Positions 1 through 7,940 of a stretch of DNA of 64,000 nt are shown piece after piece. Source of the stretch: Parabacteroides hominis (lineage in GTDB: Bacteria > Bacteroidota > Bacteroidia > Bacteroidales > Tannerellaceae); NCBI RefSeq assembly GCF_014287585.1, contig NZ_JACOOJ010000013.1, positions 45,522-109,521 on the forward strand. Reading direction: 5' to 3'. Numbering within the stretch: the first letter of the stretch is position 1; each line of letters begins with the position of its first letter. The position numbers were made by a program, and so were the translations under genes. Below the pieces are notes generated by a model, which was given only the letters and a program-made list of their open reading frames with translations, was not told the DNA's origin and did no database searches.

Positions 1-571
1 TCTTGGACGCGTCCCACCAGATCATATTGCCTTCTTCGTCCACACTGTTTTTAAATTCCTTGACATTCAGGGAACGGGGCAGGCCGTATATCGTGTTGAA
101 AAGGTTCGGGACCAGCAATTCGCCGGCCGAAGCGTACATCTTGGTTCTTTGTTGCATCATCAGGTTGCCGCCGAACGTCACGAAACCGCCCAGGCGATCC
201 AGCAAATTGTCTTTGCGCGCGGTAGCCAGGAAGCTGTAGTTGTTTTCGTAGAATGTTTCGGAACCTTCGTTATACAGGCCGCGCGGAGAGGTGTTACCAC
301 CGGCATATACTTTCTCGTTCTTGGTTGTCGTATAATAGTCGGTACCGCCGCGCAGCTCGATATCGAACCAATTGGTCGGTGCATACTTCAACGATACATT
401 TCCCAAAAGGCGGTTACGGGTATCGTTGTTCTGGCGATATTTGGTCACCCAGTACGGGTTTTCCTGCGGGTTCTTGGACGCGTCCCACCAGATCATATTG
501 CCTTCTTCGTCCACACTGTTTTTAAATTCCTTGACATTCAGGGAACGGGGCAGGCCGTATATCGTGTTGAA
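1..571. repeat. Exact 100-base direct repeat, offset 471 bases, inside the partial susC
   Basis: Bases 1-100 are identical to bases 472-571. The offset of 471 is 157 codons, so the reading frame is kept. The repeat ends at base 100/571, where the two contexts diverge (VPNLF-NTIYG in the left copy, PSNAF-NTIYG in the right). The left copy is cut by the window edge, so its full length is unknown. It is either a tandem duplication of about 157 residues in the barrel or an assembly join. Confidence 0.9.
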
Positions 572-1840
572 CGCATTCGACGGGTTCACCCCCTGGATCG
601 GGCGGTTATGGGCATTCATATTGATATAGTTCACTTTGGCATCAACCTTCCATTTCTCCGCCTTATCGAGGAATGTGGTGGCACGCAACGTGATGTTCGT
701 CTTATTCAGCTTCGATTCCGGTGTGATGCCGGCATCATCCGAACGGTTGATAGAGGTAAAGACGGAAGTCCCGTTGATATTCTGCTGGAAACTGACACCT
801 TCGTTAAAAGAGGTTCCGGTACGGAAGAAGGCATCGATATTGTCATATGTCCGGAGAGGAACTTGGTGTCCAAGCCAGTCCGTCACCATCTGCCCTTCCA
901 CTTTCGGCCCCCAACTCAAGCGGGACTGATTGTCGTAAACGCCGACCGATCCTTGTCCGAAGCTGTTTTGCATATCCGGTTTCAGGAAGATAGATTCGGT
1001 CGTGATACCGGCATTCACCGTAATCCCCAGACCTTCGTTTTTCCGTCCAGATTTGGTCGTGATCAGGATCACGCCGTTACCTGCCCGCGAACCGTAAAGG
1101 GCGGCTGCCGATGCACCTTTCAGGACCGTCATCGACTCGATGTCTTCGGGATTGATATCGGAGAGGCCGTTACCCATATCGGTTCCGGAGTTACCCCAGA
1201 CATCATCCACACCGCCGGTAAAGTTATCCATCGGCGTACCGTCCACCACGATCAGCGGCTGGTTACTGCCGGTCAGCGAACTGTTACCGCGAAGCACGAT
1301 CTTCGAAGAACCTCCCACCCCGTTACTGGAGCGGACGATCTGCAAACCGGAGACTTTACCGGACAACGAATTGGCAAGATTCGGTTCGCGGGAAGACAAC
1401 AGCTCGTCTCCCTTCAATTCCTGCATGGCATAGCCTAACGCTTTTTTATCACGCTTCATGCCCAATGCAGTCACGACTACTTCATCCAATTTCTGCGTGT
1501 CTTCTTCAAGATGTACGGACAATGAGGCTTGTCCTGTATAAGGGATTTCCTGTGTGGCGTACCCGATAAAGGATATTTGGATAATATCTCCCTTTTTTAC
1601 CCCATCCAGCGTGAAGTTGCCATCCATATCGGTCATTGTCCCGTTGGTGGTTCCTTTTATAACAACAGACGCGCCGGCAACCGGTCCTAAAGCATCTTCG
1701 ACGACTCCCGTGACTTTTGCATTTTGTTGGGAAATGTCAGTGTTCGGATTACCTGCACTTGAAGCTGCATATATATTTCCGGAGAAACATAACGTGCTCG
1801 CAAGCAAAACCATGCTGACAGGCTTAATTCTTTTCAACAT
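1..1840 (-). CDS. SusC/RagA family TonB-dependent outer-membrane receptor, partial (3' end beyond window)
   Basis: This is the first 613 residues of an outer-membrane receptor that imports oligosaccharides or peptides with TonB energy, normally paired with a SusD lipoprotein (not visible, probably beyond the left edge). A signal peptide covers residues 1 to about 25 (MLKRIKPVSMVLLAS start). A carboxypeptidase-regulatory-like beta domain follows at about 40-115 (GDIIQISFIGYATQEIPYTG) and a plug domain at about 130-250, with VLKGASAAALYGSRAGNGV and an ITTKSG motif; the beta barrel starts after that. Residues 424-456 recur as residues 581-613, an in-frame internal duplication (separate entry). 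Its N-terminal 120 residues closely resemble the other two SusC proteins here. A terminator candidate separates it from the susC-susD pair upstream, so it is probably its own unit. The family is certain; the substrate cannot be read from the sequence. Confidence 0.93.
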   Translation of the reverse strand, partial: MLKRIKPVSMVLLASTLCFSGNIYAASSAGNPNTDISQQNAKVTGVVEDALGPVAGASVVIKGTTNGTMTDMDGNFTLDGVKKGDIIQISFIGYATQEIPYTGQASLSVHLEEDTQKLDEVVVTALGMKRDKKALGYAMQELKGDELLSSREPNLANSLSGKVSGLQIVRSSNGVGGSSKIVLRGNSSLTGSNQPLIVVDGTPMDNFTGGVDDVWGNSGTDMGNGLSDINPEDIESMTVLKGASAAALYGSRAGNGVILITTKSGRKNEGLGITVNAGITTESIFLKPDMQNSFGQGSVGVYDNQSRLSWGPKVEGQMVTDWLGHQVPLRTYDNIDAFFRTGTSFNEGVSFQQNINGTSVFTSINRSDDAGITPESKLNKTNITLRATTFLDKAEKWKVDAKVNYINMNAHNRPIQGVNPSNAFNTIYGLPRSLNVKEFKNSVDEEGNMIWWDASKNPQENPYWVTKYRQNNDTRNRLLGNVSLKYAPTNWFDIELRGGTDYYTTTKNEKVYAGGNTSPRGLYNEGSETFYENNYSFLATARKDNLLDRLGGFVTFGGNLMMQQRTKMYASAGELLVPNLFNTIYGLPRSLNVKEFKNSVDEEGNMIWWDASK

Positions 1841-1966
1841 AACTAATGTTTTTTGTTTAATTTATGATACATGTCTTGGCTGAGACCAACATCTTTTTTG
1901 ATATATGTAACACAAAAAAAGAGAAGTTGTTTTGTATTTAACTCTTCGGGACGCTTTTTTTCGATT

Positions 1967-2023
1967 TGGGTACAAAAAATAAAAAAGCCGCCAACCATCT
2001 CCCCTACGAAGACAGTCGGCGAC
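1967..2023 (-). terminator. Rho-independent terminator candidate after susD
   Basis: On the minus strand a 9-pair stem (GTCGCCGAC with GTTGGCGGC, two G-T pairs; arms 2015-2023 and 1987-1995) is followed by a T-rich run, TTTTTTATTTTTTG. It lies 31 bases after the susD stop and should separate the susC-susD pair from the next susC. Confidence 0.7.
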
Positions 2024-2053
2024 CCTTAAAGACTTATAACTATTAACAAATAC

Positions 2054-4075
2054 TTATTGCAGAGCACCCTGATTGGCAGCAGTCGGCCAATACGGATTCT
2101 GATAAATCGGGGAAGATGAAACATCTCCGCTACCGGTAGTAATATCCAGATGCTGGATGTTGATCGGCTTCAGATAATGAGCCATAGCCCATCTGTAACC
2201 ATCTTTTGCAATCGAGTTGGACAACTTTTCATACGGACGATAGTATTTGCTGAGGCTCGGAGCCGAAACATTCGCTTTCGGATTATCCATACCGTAAACC
2301 AAAAGGCTTTCACCGGTTGTCTCATCCTTATACCAGTTCTGCATTTCACCCCAGATCTTGATACCTTCGATATGGTACGGGGTTGCGATCATCTGGTCCA
2401 TTGATCTCCAACGGCACAAATCCATATAACGCAGTGCTTCGGCCATTAATTCGCAACGACGTTCACGACGAATGTTATACAAGGTCGGATCGATCAACTG
2501 TCCGGCAGAATAAGCCCCCCAGTCGTTCTTAGCTTCTTCGCTCATGACGGTGGCGGCAATTGTCTTGTTGTAATCCGGATCGACATGGGCACGTTCGCGC
2601 AAGGCTCTCCAATAGCTTTGTGCTTTGGCATCCAGGTTTCCATTCTTTTCATAGCATGCTTCCATATAATTCAATAGAGCTTCCGATGCACGGAAAGTGA
2701 TGGAACCGGTATAGTTTTCACCGTTCACGCACTGTGCTTGGTCGAAACTGCCGCCCTTACGCAAAGCATAACCGGTCGCATAACCTTTAGCAGCATCACC
2801 CGTCAGGATATTAGGAACAGGTTCCACCGGAACGGCATGGTCACCTTCGACAGCCTCGATCAGGATATTTTTCTGTCCCGGTTCTTTCAGGAAGATCGTC
2901 AGACGGGAGTCGCGTTCCTTGCGAACATCCGTAATCGTTTCGTCACCCTTATAACCGCTTCCGGCTGCATAGATCGGCAGACCGTTTGCCATCAAGAAAC
3001 CGTCAACCATACCGCGAGTCACACCGACACCGTAATCACCAAACTGCGCTCCAACAACGACACAATGTACCTGGCCGAGACCTTTACTATACGGACGCCA
3101 CAAGAGCACTTCGCTATAGGACGACATATCCACAGCCGAGAACATATCCATATACGGGTTAGCGGGTTCCGTGGCAGCCTGTTGTACCAATCCCGTATTT
3201 TCAACCAAGACAGTAGCATCGGCTACTTCTTGAGAAGCCTCCATTGCCAGTGTAAGGAAATAATTGATTTCGCTGTCGATATCGCCAGTCGGGTACTGGT
3301 AATTGGCATTGTAATCTTTTTCTTTTCCCGGCCACCCTGGACCATTCGGCACGAAGGCTGTATTTTTGAAATACTTCAACCAAGTTCCCTCAAACAGGGC
3401 AACACGAGACTTCAACAGCAAAGCCGATTCTTTATTAATACGTGTCTTCGCCTTATCAGGATTAGACTCCATCAACACGATAGCCGAATCCAGGTCGGAA
3501 ATGATGAAACGGGCCACTTCGTTACGCGGCGAACGTTTGCTGGCTTCTACCAGCGGGTCCATCTGGTCGGGTAATGTATTCCGCACAATAGGGAAGTCGC
3601 CGAACATCTGATAGCGTTTGAAATACTCGTAAGCACGCAGGAAATACATTTCCCCTATATAATGGCGGATATTCGCATCCGAACCGCTGATCTGCTTGGC
3701 TGTATAACGCGGCATCACATTTTCGAGGAAATAGTTACAGCTATAGATGAATTTGAAACGATATGGATCGTCGTCAGCCTTCTGCGACTGGATCGTCTTC
3801 CACTGTCCCGGAATATACTTATTGTCATAATTCATATAAGCCTGGTTATCGGTATGCTGGTCGGTTCCGAACGTTCCGTAGCTCCAGTTACCGTGCGAAG
3901 GCAAAATGTCGGCATACAAACCGTTGGCATAAGCAGCCAACTGCGATTCTTCAGTCAAATAGTTTTCCGGAGAAATAGTCGACTTGGGAGTTTCATCCAA
4001 AAAGTCGTTGCAGGAACACAACAGTCCCAGCAGGGCCACTCCTGCAACATGTTTAAATATATTGATTTGTTTCAT
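2054..4075 (-). CDS. SusD/RagB family nutrient-binding outer-membrane lipoprotein
   Basis: This is a surface lipoprotein that forms the lid on its SusC partner and captures the substrate. The 673-residue product starts with a lipoprotein signal (MKQINIFKHVAGVALLGLLCSC, acylated Cys at about 22), then the SusD N-terminal pattern NDFLDETPKSTISPENYLTE. TPR-like helices include the MYFLRAYEYFKRYQMFGDFP segment. The C-terminal RagB/SusD signature appears as RRERRCELMAEALRYMDLCRW. At 673 residues it is on the long side for the family. It starts 12 bases after the upstream susC stop, so the two are one operon, and a terminator candidate follows. No hydrolase is beside it, so the ligand is unknown. 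Confidence 0.95.
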   Translation of the reverse strand: MKQINIFKHVAGVALLGLLCSCNDFLDETPKSTISPENYLTEESQLAAYANGLYADILPSHGNWSYGTFGTDQHTDNQAYMNYDNKYIPGQWKTIQSQKADDDPYRFKFIYSCNYFLENVMPRYTAKQISGSDANIRHYIGEMYFLRAYEYFKRYQMFGDFPIVRNTLPDQMDPLVEASKRSPRNEVARFIISDLDSAIVLMESNPDKAKTRINKESALLLKSRVALFEGTWLKYFKNTAFVPNGPGWPGKEKDYNANYQYPTGDIDSEINYFLTLAMEASQEVADATVLVENTGLVQQAATEPANPYMDMFSAVDMSSYSEVLLWRPYSKGLGQVHCVVVGAQFGDYGVGVTRGMVDGFLMANGLPIYAAGSGYKGDETITDVRKERDSRLTIFLKEPGQKNILIEAVEGDHAVPVEPVPNILTGDAAKGYATGYALRKGGSFDQAQCVNGENYTGSITFRASEALLNYMEACYEKNGNLDAKAQSYWRALRERAHVDPDYNKTIAATVMSEEAKNDWGAYSAGQLIDPTLYNIRRERRCELMAEALRYMDLCRWRSMDQMIATPYHIEGIKIWGEMQNWYKDETTGESLLVYGMDNPKANVSAPSLSKYYRPYEKLSNSIAKDGYRWAMAHYLKPINIQHLDITTGSGDVSSSPIYQNPYWPTAANQGALQ

Positions 4076-4087
4076 TGTTTCCTGTTA

Positions 4088-7000
4088 TTATAAAGTTACA
4101 CTAATACCGAATGATATCGTCTTTGACAACGGATAAGCATTACCATTGTTATCCTTACCACCGCTAACGGTTTCAGGGTCAAACATATTGGCCAGAGAAG
4201 TGCCTGTCCACAAGTTTTCACCTGAGACAAATACACGCAACTTGTTTACATAGATCTTATTAGTCAATGTAGAAGGCAATGTATATCCTAACTGAACATT
4301 TTTCAGACGAATATAGGCCGCACTCTGCAAATAACGAGTCTGCTTTTGGTTGTTCTTGTCTTCATCAAAGATAGGACGCGGATAATAAGCATTCAGGTTG
4401 GCAGACAGATCATTGGAAGCTTCAGCACGGAAATAGTCCGCATGTTCTACAAAACCCGTAGAGTGCCAGATACCACTGTTACCGATACCCCAGAAATAAG
4501 AACTGCCCTGCCAGTAATCACGTTTCATCACCCCTTGGAAGAAAGCACGGAAATCAAAGCCTTTCCAGTCGGCGTTCAGATCCAGGCCAAACTGGAAACG
4601 AGGAGTATCGTTACCGATCACTTTCAAGTCGCCATGATCATCCAATTTGTTACCACCGTTATCGATTTTACCGTCGCCATTCAGATCGGCATACATGATA
4701 TCACCGGCTGCCCAGTTCGTACCCAATGCATTCTGTCCGCCGTTAGGCAACGAAGCCAGATGCTCGTCCATTTCGCCCTGCGATTTAGCAATACCGATTG
4801 TTTCATATCCCCAAATTTCACCCATCTTACGTCCGGCATTATACTTATCCAATGTTCCGGTCGGATTCGGATAACGGGTAATTTCGGTCTGTGCATCGGA
4901 AAGGATAAATGTCACGCCATAACCCAATCCGTTTTTCAGGCGGTCTTGCCAACTGATGTTCAAATCGAAACCATAGGTTTTCAAGTCGGTATTGTTCGTC
5001 TTCGGAACATCCAGACCCAGAATAGCAGGCAGTTCAGGAGCCGGGCCGATCATATCCAATGTCTTACGTTGATAGTAATCGAACGATCCGGTCAGACGAT
5101 TGTTCAAAGCACCGAAGTCCAAACCGATATTCCAGTTGCGAACGCGTTCCCAGCCTAAGGTTGAACTGATTAAGGCCGGCACATAAGCTGCATTCGGACG
5201 TATGCCACCCTGCAACCATTTACCGTCACTCGCCTTTACTGACAAAGACTGGTAAGTCGGATACCATTCTGTTGTATTCTGGTTACCCAGTTCACCATAC
5301 GATCCACGGAATTTAAATGTTCCCACATATTCTGCCAAATCGCCCCAGAATTCTTCGCGAGCCACATTCCAACCTACAGAGAAAGAAGGGAACCAGTTCC
5401 AACGCTGATCTTCACGGAAACGGGAAGTTCCGTCATATCGCAAGTTTACTTCTGCCAGATATTTGCCCTCATAGTCATAGTTCAAACGACCGAAGAAACC
5501 GGCTGTGCTCCAACGTGCACGCGAACCGTTTGTAGAAGGAGTCACCGGATTGCCCTGATAGTCCAGCCCGGTTGTAATATCGACTTCCGGCAATCCCGGC
5601 ACGATAATGCCATTCCGCTGCAAACCGAACTTAGTCTGGCTCAAGCGCTCTGCCTGAAAACCGACCATCGCCTTAAAGTTATGACCTGATTCCAAACTAT
5701 GTGAATACTCTGTATAAGCATTGATATTCATATAATTTTCTTTCAGATAATCTTCATGTACATTTGAGCTCTGATTGTAAACATACGGGTTGCCATCTAC
5801 GTCATGGTTATAAGTCAGCTGCTTGTCCCAATGACGGTTGGCCGATTTGATACGGTAGTTAAAATCCACATGTGTAACCCAATTCTTAATCGGTTCGAGG
5901 ATTAACGAAGCCTGCTGATACAAATTGTCCGTCTGTGTTTTATCACGACCGCCATCGCGCAGACCCAATGCGGGAGAAGGAGAAGAATACAGATAGCCAT
6001 TGTTGTCATACAGAGGCAAGGTCGGCCATCCCTGACGAGCCAGGTTGTAGTACAGATCGTCTGTCAAATCGGCAGGACGTCCGTAATCTTCGCGGGTGAA
6101 ACGGTTACTGTAATTGAACTTAGCCCAATCCGTCAAAGTCACATTAATTTTAGCCGTCGTAGTATAACGGTTGTACTGATCTTGGTTGAACTCCATCAAA
6201 CCATTCTGATCCAGATAGTTCATAGACAGATAATAACTGATCTTTTCCGTTCCGCCGTTGACACTCAAGTTGTGTTCCTGAGAGAAAGCCCAATCCCGGT
6301 ACAAAGCGCCATACCAATCCGTATTCGCATTACCGGCAGCATAACCATCCGCCCAATATTGACCGTTTGCAATAATCGGATCTTTCAATGTTCCGTTCTG
6401 GTAAGCTTTAATGCGCTCCAAATGCTCGGTAGTAAAGTGTGGAGTCTGGCCGGCATTGACCGCTGCATCGTTATAGAAAGTAGCGAACGTATATGAATCC
6501 ATCTGATTAGGAGTCTTTACCGGATCATTCCAACGGAAACTGTTGTTGTAGTTTACAACCGGTTTCCCTGTTCTACCGCTTTTCGTAGTAATAAGAATTA
6601 CACCGAAAGGAGCACGGGAACCATAAATAGAAGAAGCGGCTGCATCTTTCAAAACAGATATATTCTCAATATCCTGTGGGTTGATAGAGTTGATATCACC
6701 TTCCATACCGTCTATCAAAACCAGCGGACTACCTTTGGAACCTTCACCGATAGTAGCCGTACCACGTACTTGGATATCTGCCGTTTTCTCCAAGCTTCCG
6801 CTGGATGAAGAAATCTGCAAACCCGGAACCATACCTTGCAAAGCCTGTGTAGCACTCATAACAGGGCGGGATTCTAATGCTTCCGAATTGACTGTTCCGA
6901 CAGAACCGGTCAAATTCACCTTTTTCTGAGTACCGAAACCAACAACAACAACTTCGTCCAGTTTCTGGGTGTCTTCTACTAATTTGACGTGAAGGGTTGC

Positions 7001-7312
7001 CTGTCCGGTATATGGGATTTCCTGAGTCGTGTAACCGATGAAAGAAATCACGATGATATCCCCTTTCTTTACACCTTCCAAAGTAAAATTACCATCCATA
7101 TCCGTCATAATGCCGTTGGTGGTTCCTTTTACAATCACAGACGCTCCGGCAACAGGTCCGAAATCATCTTCTACAATACCTGAACATTTTCCACTCTGCT
7201 GGGAAATGTTCGTGCTTTCTCCGACTATAGTCGGTTCGGCCCAAGCGCTTTTAGGGAAAGAAAACGCTCCAGCCAACAAGATTAAGCTGATAGGTCTGAT
7301 TCTTTTGAACAT
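4088..7312 (-). CDS. SusC/RagA family TonB-dependent outer-membrane receptor
   Basis: This is a complete 1074-residue TonB-dependent transporter of the outer membrane. It has a signal peptide at residues 1-25 (ending KSAWA), a carboxypeptidase-regulatory-like domain at about 40-115 and a plug domain at about 120-240 (VVVGFGTQKKVNLTGSVGT start, VLKDAAASSIYGSRAPFGV, ITTKSG). A 22-stranded barrel ends in the typical SKTISFGISVTL with a terminal hydrophobic residue. It is followed by susD 12 bases later. Its 5' end, including the ACACAAATTATGTT leader, closely matches the divergent susC at 7941. A palindromic operator candidate (7421-7440) lies 108 bases before its start. The substrate is unknown. 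Confidence 0.95.
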   Translation of the reverse strand: MFKRIRPISLILLAGAFSFPKSAWAEPTIVGESTNISQQSGKCSGIVEDDFGPVAGASVIVKGTTNGIMTDMDGNFTLEGVKKGDIIVISFIGYTTQEIPYTGQATLHVKLVEDTQKLDEVVVVGFGTQKKVNLTGSVGTVNSEALESRPVMSATQALQGMVPGLQISSSSGSLEKTADIQVRGTATIGEGSKGSPLVLIDGMEGDINSINPQDIENISVLKDAAASSIYGSRAPFGVILITTKSGRTGKPVVNYNNSFRWNDPVKTPNQMDSYTFATFYNDAAVNAGQTPHFTTEHLERIKAYQNGTLKDPIIANGQYWADGYAAGNANTDWYGALYRDWAFSQEHNLSVNGGTEKISYYLSMNYLDQNGLMEFNQDQYNRYTTTAKINVTLTDWAKFNYSNRFTREDYGRPADLTDDLYYNLARQGWPTLPLYDNNGYLYSSPSPALGLRDGGRDKTQTDNLYQQASLILEPIKNWVTHVDFNYRIKSANRHWDKQLTYNHDVDGNPYVYNQSSNVHEDYLKENYMNINAYTEYSHSLESGHNFKAMVGFQAERLSQTKFGLQRNGIIVPGLPEVDITTGLDYQGNPVTPSTNGSRARWSTAGFFGRLNYDYEGKYLAEVNLRYDGTSRFREDQRWNWFPSFSVGWNVAREEFWGDLAEYVGTFKFRGSYGELGNQNTTEWYPTYQSLSVKASDGKWLQGGIRPNAAYVPALISSTLGWERVRNWNIGLDFGALNNRLTGSFDYYQRKTLDMIGPAPELPAILGLDVPKTNNTDLKTYGFDLNISWQDRLKNGLGYGVTFILSDAQTEITRYPNPTGTLDKYNAGRKMGEIWGYETIGIAKSQGEMDEHLASLPNGGQNALGTNWAAGDIMYADLNGDGKIDNGGNKLDDHGDLKVIGNDTPRFQFGLDLNADWKGFDFRAFFQGVMKRDYWQGSSYFWGIGNSGIWHSTGFVEHADYFRAEASNDLSANLNAYYPRPIFDEDKNNQKQTRYLQSAAYIRLKNVQLGYTLPSTLTNKIYVNKLRVFVSGENLWTGTSLANMFDPETVSGGKDNNGNAYPLSKTISFGISVTL

Positions 7313-7420
7313 AATTTGTGTTTTATTAAATTGAAAGAATTACTCTGATTTTCATAATAACTTCTTATTTAATGAAATAAGCAGGTTCTACACGTCTTTG
7401 CGTTTTAGTGTTTAAAATGA

Positions 7421-7440
7421 CATTAGTTCTAAAAGAACTC
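7421..7440 (-). promoter_or_regulatory. Palindromic operator candidate, copy facing susC at 4088-7312
   Basis: The top strand reads CATTAGTTCTAAAAGAACTC; the core AGTTCT-AAA-AGAACT is a perfect 6-3-6 inverted repeat. The same 20 bases occur inverted at 7787-7806. On the strand of the left susC the element reads GAGTTCTTTTAGAACTAATG, 108 bases before the start. Confidence 0.6.
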
Positions 7441-7758
7441 AGGTGTTTTTTACCTTGACACGGTTTTTACCCACTCTTATAAAGAATTGGTTACTAATGT
7501 ATTGTGGCAAATTGGCGTGTATTATGTAATAATTACTTAAAATACAAAAGTCTCTTTGATTCACTTTTATTGACAAGATGTCAGTAGTTTCAATCACGTT
7601 TTTTTATTTACCTATTTTTATAGAGCTATATATTCTCAACAGATATATTATATTGATAAACAGGATAATATTAAAATAGATTTAAAAGGACGAAGTGTTA
7701 AAAAAGAGACTTCTACGTATTTTTTTTTGAAAAATAACACCGCAATAAAAAAATTTCA

Positions 7759-7766
7759 TATCTTTG
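7759..7766 (+). promoter_or_regulatory. TAnnTTTG -7 box candidate for susC at 7941
   Basis: TATCTTTG matches the Bacteroidetes primary-sigma -7 consensus, 174 bases before the susC start. No good TTTG -33 element sits 19-21 bases upstream. The operator copy at 7787-7806 would then lie just after the transcription start. Confidence 0.4.
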
Positions 7767-7786
7767 ACACCGATATGAAATGAGCG

Positions 7787-7806
7787 GAGTTCTTTTAGAA
7801 CTAATG
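7787..7806 (+). promoter_or_regulatory. Palindromic operator candidate, copy facing susC at 7941-11180
   Basis: GAGTTCTTTTAGAACTAATG is an exact inverted copy of 7421-7440. It lies 134 bases before the plus-strand susC, in the same orientation relative to that gene as the other copy is to its gene. Confidence 0.6.
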
Positions 7807-7940
7807 ACAAACACAGATAAACACTATACGCAAAAACTAAAAAACTCTAACATTTTGTATACATGATGTAGAAAAGCGATAACAAGCGCCATCATTTTAA
7901 TTAAAAGAGCATTCTTTCAATTAAATATAAGACACAAATT

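Larger units (their letters stand above)
7313..7940. other. Divergent control region between two susC genes
   Basis: This 628-base, A/T-rich, non-coding spacer is shared by two divergent susC-susD pairs. It holds two oppositely oriented copies of a 20-base palindromic element, each placed the same way relative to its own gene, and one TAnnTTTG box on the plus strand. I saw no open frame or RNA gene in it. The two flanking susC 5' ends form an imperfect inverted repeat around it. Confidence 0.75.

Noticed and set aside
149..1438. Long plus-strand open frame (429 codons) opposite the partial susC
   Set aside because: It is the antisense of a clear SusC coding sequence and has no recognisable domain.
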